Of a DNA stretch of 64,000 bases, positions 58,001 through 64,000 are shown piece after piece. Origin of the DNA: Thozetella sp. PMI_491 (taxonomy: Eukaryota; Ascomycota; Sordariomycetes; Chaetosphaeriales; Chaetosphaeriaceae); NCBI GenBank assembly GCA_021432635.1, contig MU270031.1:188118-252117 (forward strand). Reading direction: 5' to 3'. Below the pieces are notes generated by a model, which worked only from the letters and a program-made list of their open reading frames with translations, did not search any database and was not told the origin of the DNA. The position numbers and the translations under genes are program-made. Positions within the stretch are counted from its first letter, which is position 1. Every line of letters begins with the position of its first letter.

Positions 58001-58626
58001 GGACTATCACCGTTTCCACATTCCTGTAGACGGCATCATGGGTACGCCCAAGACCATCGCCGGCGAGTACTACACCGTAAATCCGATGGCGATTCGCTCT
58101 GCCTTGGACGTGTACGGCGAGAACGTCAGGGTTCTCGTGCCGATCGATACGGAAGAATTTGGCCGCGTGATGGTCGTCTGTGTCGGTGCCATGATGGTCG
58201 GCAGTACCGTCATCACGCGTACCGAAGGCGAGCGGGTGCAGCGTGCCGAAGAGCTCGGCTATTTCAAGTTCGGAGGGAGCACCATTGTGCTTCTGTTCGA
58301 AACGGGCAAGATGGTGTTTGACGATGACCTGGTCGACAACTCGACTGGCGCCCTTGAAACTCTGGTAGGCCCCTCCGCTGCTACCCTGTCCTGCCTGGAA
58401 GTTCTATGCTGACACCTAGACGTAGATTCGTGTGGGCATGTCCGTTGGCCACGCGCCCAGCGAGCCGCAATGGACACCCGACATGAGAAAGGATGCCACG
58501 GAAGTAACACAGGCTGAGAAGGACGAGGCCAAGCGCCGCATCCGCGGTGGCGTCTCAGGCGAGGAGTCACCTGACGAGAGCGGTGGCGATGAATTCGTAC
58601 CCGCCCCGCTGCCTTCGGCTGCTTAG
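55038..58626 (+). CDS. PSD2: Phosphatidylserine decarboxylase, PSD2 type (C2-C2-EF-hand)
   Basis: Pyruvoyl enzyme that decarboxylates phosphatidylserine to phosphatidylethanolamine, expected at Golgi/endosome membranes. Exons 55038-57552, 57610-58364 and 58426-58626 give 1156 residues. C2 domain 1 (about 45-160) includes DRGGTSDPYLVLSLGD and WDKDRFGKDYLGE. C2 domain 2 (about 290-400) includes SFDMDAFVVASLG and IDHDKYSGNDFIA. One clear EF-hand sits near residue 565 (YDTDESGHISKVEL). A cysteine/histidine pair region (ECPICHQPR) precedes the catalytic domain. Self-cleavage should occur at Ser1062 in G-G-S-T, the fungal PSD2 version of the LGST motif, making the pyruvoyl group on the small alpha chain. 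The acidic and Ser/Thr-rich linkers (about 200-280 and 430-520) look disordered. Confidence 0.95.
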
Positions 58627-59813
58627 CGACGCAGGACAACCGCCTGGCCACTGCCAAGGAAGCCGCTGCGTTTAGGTATTACAAGGAAACGAACCCTGTG
58701 AGGACATTTGAAATGGCGTACACGGGAATGACGGTCAACATTCACTCCGAGATGGACGGCTGGCCAAGTCGGAGCCAAGTTGGTAGTGCAGATTTTGTTT
58801 CACTGTCTCGGGAACTACGGCAGGAATGGTCTGGTGGCGGACCCTTACGGGGAGGGATACGGATGCCCCTATTAAAAAAATACACGCATACATGCAAATA
58901 GGTTAGAGCGGGCGGACGAATCCAGGATCGAGAAGCCGATCGGGAGGACCTCTGCCCTGGCCGTTATAGCCGATAGAGCATACATCAATTGAGACAAATA
59001 CCTAGTCCTGCTTCTCATTCTACAGTGCATGCTATACTCCAAAGGCTTGAAGATCCGGCCCGTACACTAACGCCGTCCTATCTCGCAAAATTAGCGAGGT
59101 ACCTCCAGAGAAAATCTATGCACAACCTTTAGTCGAAACTCCCCTTACCCAAAGCCGTGTACTGTTGTATAGGCGATTGAGGAGCTCTAGACTGGCTCTC
59201 TCCTTGACAACAGCAACTCTAACCCAATTAGACCCGCACTCTCGGCGTAGCTGTGGACCTGAGGGCGAGGTTTGAACCGGTCACGATACGAAACTATTCA
59301 TCTGACAGAGCAGGGTCGACTGGCAGCTCCGTCCTCGATGATACGGTCGATAAACCAGGGTACCTCCGAGAAGCCTAGGGAAGGCTGTAAGTCGGCTTAG
59401 TTCGGCGCTTCATCCGAATGTCGTTGGCCGTTTGCTTGGCTCGGATTTTCTAACTCTGGGGGTGTTACCCAGCTTCCAGACTCGGCAAAGCTTGCCTGCA
59501 GGTCGTATGGCACGTATAACGGTAGTGACTCAACCGGAGTATTATTGAATGCAAGGCTTATGACTTCTTAACTCCCGTATCTCGCGTCCAGGGTGAGAAA
59601 AACCACTCATATTATATAGACCGCAGATGAGAGTAGCCTTAGGAGAGGGGGAAAAAATCACGTTCCTAGACGTCGCCCAGGGATAAATACAAGAGTCCAA
59701 GGCCGAGAAGCCGGACGAGGTCCTGACCTCTGCCCTACCGCGAGTCCCCCGGTTGATTGCTCTCCCAACTTGCTTCTAGCGCCCCTCTTGCAAGCCGCCG
59801 CGCATCACTCAAA
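58627..59813. other. Intergenic with imperfect duplicated block
   Basis: A 1.2-kb spacer without a gene. Blocks at about 58919-58958 and 59694-59737 resemble each other: both contain a GA(A/G)TCCA(G/A)G...CGAGAAGCCG core followed by GACCTCTGCCCT. Most differences are transitions. The second copy lies in the promoter of the methyltransferase gene. Confidence 0.5.
58919..59737. repeat. Imperfect direct repeat, about 45 nt, copies 775 nt apart
   Basis: Copy 1 is at about 58919-58958 and copy 2 at about 59694-59737. The first 21 nt match at 17 positions, with all four differences being transitions, and the final 12 nt (GACCTCTGCCCT) are identical. A short insertion separates the parts in copy 2. 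Confidence 0.5.
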
Positions 59814-60665
59814 ATGGCGTCCTCCGAGACCCAGGCCGAGTCCGCAGTCCGTATGTACGAGTCGCGCGCAGAGGACTACGACGACTCGTGGCACCCGAAC
59901 TACTCGGAGCGCCTGATCGCGGAGGTGCCGATTCAGCGGGGCGATGCCGTCCTGTCGCTCTGCTGCGGCACCGGGCTAGACGCCTTCCTGGCGGCCGAAG
60001 GCGTCGGCGAGACCGGGCGCGTGGTCGGCGTCGACATCACGCCGCAGATGCTGGCCAAGGCAGAGGAGCGGAAGGAGAGCGATGCGCACCTAGGCCCGCG
60101 ACTCAAATTCCTCCTCCATGACGTCACGGACCTGGACAGCCTGGATGCGCCCGAAGTGCAGAAGGGCGCTTTCGACCTCGTGATTTGCTCGAACGCGTTC
60201 GTGCTGTTTTCCGACCCCGCTGGCGTGGTACGACACTGGAAGTCCTACCTTAAGCCTGGCGGGCGGGTCGCCATCGACATCGCGCACGAGCACAACATGC
60301 GGGCGGGTTCCATTATGGAGACTGTTGCGGGGCGGCTGGGCGTCGACTTCCCTGCCGACAGGTCCTGGGTCAAGTCCCGAGAGTCGTTCCGTGAGATCCT
60401 GGAGCAGGAGGGCTTTGCCGTCGAGAGCATCACCGAGCTCGAGAAGTTTCCGGGAAAGCGGTCAACCTATTTCCCGCTGGACCAGGCCGACGCGCAGTAC
60501 GACTACGTGGCCCGGTCGACCCTCACGGCGCCGCTCTTTGGGAGCGAGTTCAAGGAGAAGGCCAGGGAGATTTTCAAGGAGGAATTCGCCAAGAAAGCCG
60601 TGGACGGCAAGGTCGAGGTGGTGGACTCGCTCTACCTCTACGTGGCGAAGAGCCTCTCTAGCTAG
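59814..60665 (+). CDS. Class I SAM-dependent methyltransferase, small-molecule type
   Basis: Single-exon gene for 283 residues. The SAM-binding motif I is VLSLCCGTGLDAFLA (about 47-60), followed by the acidic strand-2 motif VVGVDITPQMLAKAEER (about 70-86) and VICSNAFVLFSDP at the motif-IV position. LKPGGRVAIDIAHE marks the post-motif strand. The pattern resembles the UbiE/Methyltransf_11 group, and the acceptor substrate cannot be deduced. I start at the ATG at 59814 (context CACTCAAAATGG); the open frame extends 57 nt upstream but begins there with TTG. The gene is convergent with the HAD-like hydrolase, whose stop lies 116 nt beyond. There is no signal peptide. Confidence 0.88.
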   Translation: MASSETQAESAVRMYESRAEDYDDSWHPNYSERLIAEVPIQRGDAVLSLCCGTGLDAFLAAEGVGETGRVVGVDITPQMLAKAEERKESDAHLGPRLKFLLHDVTDLDSLDAPEVQKGAFDLVICSNAFVLFSDPAGVVRHWKSYLKPGGRVAIDIAHEHNMRAGSIMETVAGRLGVDFPADRSWVKSRESFREILEQEGFAVESITELEKFPGKRSTYFPLDQADAQYDYVARSTLTAPLFGSEFKEKAREIFKEEFAKKAVDGKVEVVDSLYLYVAKSLSS

Positions 60666-60780
60666 ACAAGGCACTCGCCGCCGAAACATGAGCTCTAGTG
60701 CGCGGGCTAGATAGCTTTCAATTTAGTTTGTATTTCCTCTAAGTTATACAGAGCAGCGACTTGCCATCACAATGCAGAAT

Positions 60781-61727
60781 CTATATCTTGGCTTGCCTGG
60801 CGCCCATTTTCGGCTTGACGGGGATCCTGGGGTGGTCGCCCGCCAGCTTGAGGCCTGTAACGGCCTCTAGTTCGTCCACTGCCTCGAAAGCCCTGCCCAG
60901 AAAGACCCGGATCGTCCGGAAACCGGCGCTCTTCCCTGCCTTCAGGTTCTCTCCAATGTCATCGAGGAAGACGACCTCCTCTGCGCTTATGTCGTCACCC
61001 CACCCCGCTGCCCGGCCCCGTTCGGTGAAGGCGTTTGCCTTGGCGAACTCGTTGACCTTCGCCAGCGCCAGGCGGTAGATGGCCGGGTCGGGTTTCCTCA
61101 GGCCGACGTGGGCCGACGAGACGAACACGTCGAACAGGCTCCGGACTGAGTCTTTGAAGAAATCCTTCTCCGATAACGCATGGCCATCCGGGAAGATGAC
61201 GGTGTTGCTCAGCGCCGCCACGATGTACTTCCCGCTGGCCTTGAGGGCCTGCAGAGCTGGAAACATCCAGGGATCCGGATGTCTCGAGTTCGTCATCATC
61301 TCGTAGAACAACCATTCGCCGTCGATCTTGGGGAGCGGCGGCAGTTCCCGAGGCAGCCGGGGGTCCTTAGCTTGCTGATCATGGTAAAAGGCCTTCCAAC
61401 GGTCCTCGTTGTGGAGGTCGCTGTTGAAGCCGGCGAAGAAGTGCGCATCCATTGGGATGCTCCCAGTCTCCAGGCGGTGCCAGAAGCCATTGGGCTTGCT
61501 CTTGGAGATGGAGTAGTTGACCCAGCCGGGAGGTATGCCTAAGCTGAGCTCATAGTCCAGGATGGACTGAAAGGGTGAGGCGACCTTGAGGATGTTAGTC
61601 TTCTGGGTGCCCCAAGCACGCATTCCAGACAGCTGTCGAGGCAACCCGAGCAGGAGCGGAGCACGCCACTTACACAGACTCCGCCGATGTCGAATAGAAT
61701 AACCTTGGGCTGCTTTGCGGAGGCCAT
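60781..61727 (-). CDS. HAD-like hydrolase (epoxide-hydrolase N-terminal / haloacid dehalogenase type)
   Basis: Predicted HAD-fold hydrolase of 285 residues from exons 61674-61727 and 60781-61584. Motif I is VILFDIGGVC, with Asp as nucleophile and Gly in place of the second Asp, as in the sEH N-terminal/ACAD10-like subgroup. The splice gives GGVCVASPFQSILDYE, the usual continuation. The cap region includes FWHRLETGSIPMDAHFFAGF. Motif II is AALSNT, motif III the Lys in GLRKPDP, and motif IV VVFLDDIGENLKAG. The C-terminus is basic. The ATG at 61727 starts right before the first beta strand; another in-frame ATG 57 nt upstream is possible. The substrate is unknown. It is divergent from the ribosomal protein L5 gene. 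Confidence 0.88.
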
Positions 61728-62198
61728 TTCCGCATCAACTACCTCTAAAATGTACTCCACCGGGTGATCTTCCGTTGTTATCATTCCGGGCCCGGGGCAA
61801 CCCTACTGCATACTCATTAGACCGGGATGTAGCTGAGGCAAGACATGGTTGGAACTCGATGCCGTGCGGAACGTGGATGCCGGGGGCGTTCTCACCGGCG
61901 TCTCGGCTCTCTCCGGCCCCGCATCTTGGACCTCGGCATCGTGAGCTGTCGAGGGTTGGGGTTAGCTAAGTACCTAGTCTCGCTCGAGTCTCGCTAGTCA
62001 CACCTCAATGGCTAGTGCCAGTCAATTACCTAAGCACTCGTCGCCGACCCTTGTTTCGAACCCCCGAAATTTTAGGGCTGCGGGGCAGATTTACACCCAC
62101 GAGAAGAATTTCGGGTCGCAGAAATTCCATCTCGAACTTTCAACCAAACCACAAGACCAGACTTTGCTGAGAGCCACCACGCAGCAACCACAGTCACA
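61728..62198. other. Divergent promoter, HAD hydrolase / ribosomal protein L5
   Basis: A 470-nt region between divergent start codons, so it should carry both promoters. A TAGTCACA at 61995-62002 is one mismatch from the HomolD element (CAGTCACA) used by ribosomal protein genes in some ascomycetes. An exact CAGTCACA also occurs at 62191-62198, but directly before the L5 ATG and so too close to act as a core promoter. Promoter assignment is weak. Confidence 0.35.
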
Positions 62199-63343
62199 AT
62201 GGTAAGTTAAAAGCAGCCCTCGAAAGAGGGACCAACTCATTGGCATGCCTCGACATGCATTTCCAAAGACGCGGCGCGGGTTGAGAGAGTCAATGCAAGA
62301 TGCTTCGGGCTGGAGGAAAAAGATATTCTGAAGCGATAATTGCTGACTCGGGATTCTTGCGATTAGCCATTCCACAAGTTGGTTAAGAACAGCGCCTACT
62401 TCAGGTAAGCATGCCCGTCCCCTGACGCCCGCGATAGAGAGAAGCGGAGGACCGAGTCTCTAACCCTGCTCGTCACAGCCGCTTCCAGACGAAGTACAGG
62501 CGCAGACGTGAAGGAAAGACCGACTACTACGCCCGCAAGCGCCTCATCAGCCAGGCCAAGAACAAGTACAACGCGCCCAAGTACCGCCTGGTCGTCCGCT
62601 TCACCAACCGCGACATCATCACCCAGGTCATCAGCTCTGAGATCAATGGCGACAAGATCCTAGCTTCGGCCTACGCCCACGAGCTCAAGGCCTATGGCAT
62701 CGACCACGGTCTGACCAACTGGGCGGCCGCCTATGCCACTGGCCTCCTGATCGCCCGTCGTGTGCTCAAGAAGCTCGGCCTCGACGGCGACTTCGCTGGT
62801 GTCGAGGAGCCCGATGGAGAGTTCACCCTCACCGAGGCCGCCGAGACCGACGAGGGCGAGCGCCGCCCCTTCAAGGCCTTCCTCGATGTCGGCCTTGCCC
62901 GCACCTCGACTGGTGCCCGCGTCTTCGGTGTCCTGAAGGGCGCCTCCGACGGTGGTATCCTGGTTCCCCACTCGGAGAACCGGTTCCCCGGTTACGACAT
63001 GGAGTCTAAGGAGCTCGACGCCGAGACCCTCCGCAAGTACATCTTCGGCGGCCACGTCGCTGAGTACATGGAGACCCTCGCCGACGACGATGAGGAGCGC
63101 TACAAGTCGCAGTTCCAGAAGTATATCGACGATGACATCGAGGCCGACGGCCTCGAGGACCTCTACACCGAGGCTCACGCTGCCATCCGCGAGGACCCCT
63201 TTAAGAAGGCCGAGGGTGTTGGCGCCAAGAGCAAGGAGGAGTGGAAGAAGGAGTCGCTCAAGTTCAAGGCTGAGAGGCTCACTCTCGCACAGCGCAAGGA
63301 GCGCGTCCAGAAGAGAATCGCCGAGCTCCGCGACGACGAGTAG
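62199..63343 (+). CDS. RPL5: 60S ribosomal protein L5 (uL18)
   Basis: Large-subunit protein that carries 5S rRNA into the ribosome as part of the 5S RNP with uL5. Three exons give 301 residues: 62199-62201, 62367-62404 and 62479-63343. The first coding exon is only the ATG; intron 1 (62202-62366, 165 nt) has donor GTAAGT and acceptor GATTAG, giving MPFHKLVKNSAYFSRFQTKYRRR... after intron 2 is also removed. The protein contains the rRNA-binding N-terminal basic segment (KYRRRREGKTDYYARKRL), the uL18 core (RFTNRDIITQVISSEINGDKIL) and a charged helical C-terminus ending RIAELRDDE. This is a standard length for the fungal protein. High GC3 codon usage fits strong expression. Confidence 0.97.
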
Positions 63344-64000
63344 ACGATCTCTCGGCTGGTTTGGTATTGGTTTGGGATCACGGACTCATGACTTCCTTTA
63401 CAGGGACTGTTTTTCCAGGAGTTCTCGCGGGCATCAAGGGGGTTTATTGATAGGGCTCGTGAAAAAGTTAAATAAACCAATCAAGAGTCCCGGAGCATCC
63501 GGGCGGTGAAAGCTGTCCTTGGCGCCCCGAGTTACTGCCACCATGTAATCTGTACCTGGTAAATTACCTATAGGGAATCATTGGGTCGCGAGGGCCGGTC
63601 GTGCCCACCGGCTGTCGTCCATGTCCAGCGGCAGTCTATGTCAGGTGGACAGAAGCATTGTGGTAATTACCGTATTATAGCCGCACATGCGTCACACAGG
63701 ATAGATGCGGCACAACACGATGGGCACACGAGATTCTAGTGGCTGTCATGTGCGACGTGATCGACGAGATGCAGGAGTTCGAGCCAGAAAGTAGGTGCGC
63801 ATACACCCTGCCTTGGGCCGAGTCTGTCAAAGTATGAGGTCATACTGCCTGGGACCCTCGCTGAGTGAGGTTCGTGCGGCGTCGCCAGGCACGCCAGCTA
63901 TCAACGCTCCCGGACGGGGCGAGGTTTCGCCAATTCGACGGCGCCGTAGGTGACGAGGGATTAACTAGAGCAAGGTGCCAAGAAAGCATTGCGAACCTCG
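63344..64000. other. Right flank, L5 3' region
   Basis: The last 650 nt contain the L5 3' flank (AATAAA-like AATAAACC near 63470). No gene is visible before the window ends. Confidence 0.45.

Noticed and set aside
1-64000. CRISPR arrays, bacterial operons, rRNA genes
   Set aside because: No spaced direct repeats, no polycistronic layout, and no 5S or large rRNA sequence were recognised; the window is fungal nuclear DNA.

Overview
This is a nuclear segment from a filamentous ascomycete, most likely a Sordariomycete. Genes carry short introns (about 50-165 nt, GT...AG, often with a CTAAC/CTGAC-type branch site), are widely spaced, and match fungal families such as HET-ankyrin, gEgh16/GAS-type appressorial proteins and PA14-containing GH3 glucosidases. 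I see no bacterial operons, CRISPR arrays, rRNA genes or confident cloverleaf tRNAs. I rebuilt gene models by joining exons at splice sites that keep the frame; every joined model has a length divisible by three.

Layout. 1-6.1 kb: no supportable gene. 6.1-12.4 kb: myo-inositol-1-phosphate synthase, an RPA1/MEIOB-like OB-fold protein, and a 4-coumarate-CoA-ligase-like enzyme (minus strand). 12.4-17.6 kb: long gene-free stretch. 17.6-24.1 kb: accessory, secretion-rich part with a gEgh16/GAS-type secreted protein, a GPI-type collagen-like protein, a Pol III-like unit ending in a perfect hairpin, an F-box-like protein and a small secreted cysteine protein. 25.1-32.9 kb: intracellular-type GH3 beta-glucosidase, then FACT subunit SPT16. 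33.3-37.8 kb: AT-richer accessory pocket with a HET-domain/nine-ankyrin-repeat gene and a decayed Tc1/mariner-type transposase fragment. 37.9-52 kb: housekeeping block with CDC50 flippase subunit, PKA regulatory subunit, SPF27/BCAS2 splicing factor, neutral ceramidase, coatomer epsilon and a HAD phosphatase. 55-63.3 kb: C2/EF-hand phosphatidylserine decarboxylase (PSD2 type), a methyltransferase, a HAD-like hydrolase and ribosomal protein L5 (uL18).

Functional themes. Several genes serve lipid and membrane biology: inositol synthesis, PS decarboxylation, ceramide hydrolysis, phospholipid flipping and COPI. They are not clustered as an operon and co-location may be chance. The 17.6-24.1 kb part encodes three predicted secreted or surface proteins, two of them from families linked to infection structures. 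This suggests a plant- or insect-associated lifestyle, but that is inference. The most interesting leads are the secreted protein with a predicted mature N-terminal histidine (possible copper site), the collagen-like surface protein, the meiotic-type RPA1 paralogue with a PIP-like N-terminus, the hairpin-terminated Pol III-like unit and the nearly identical ankyrin repeats of the HET gene.
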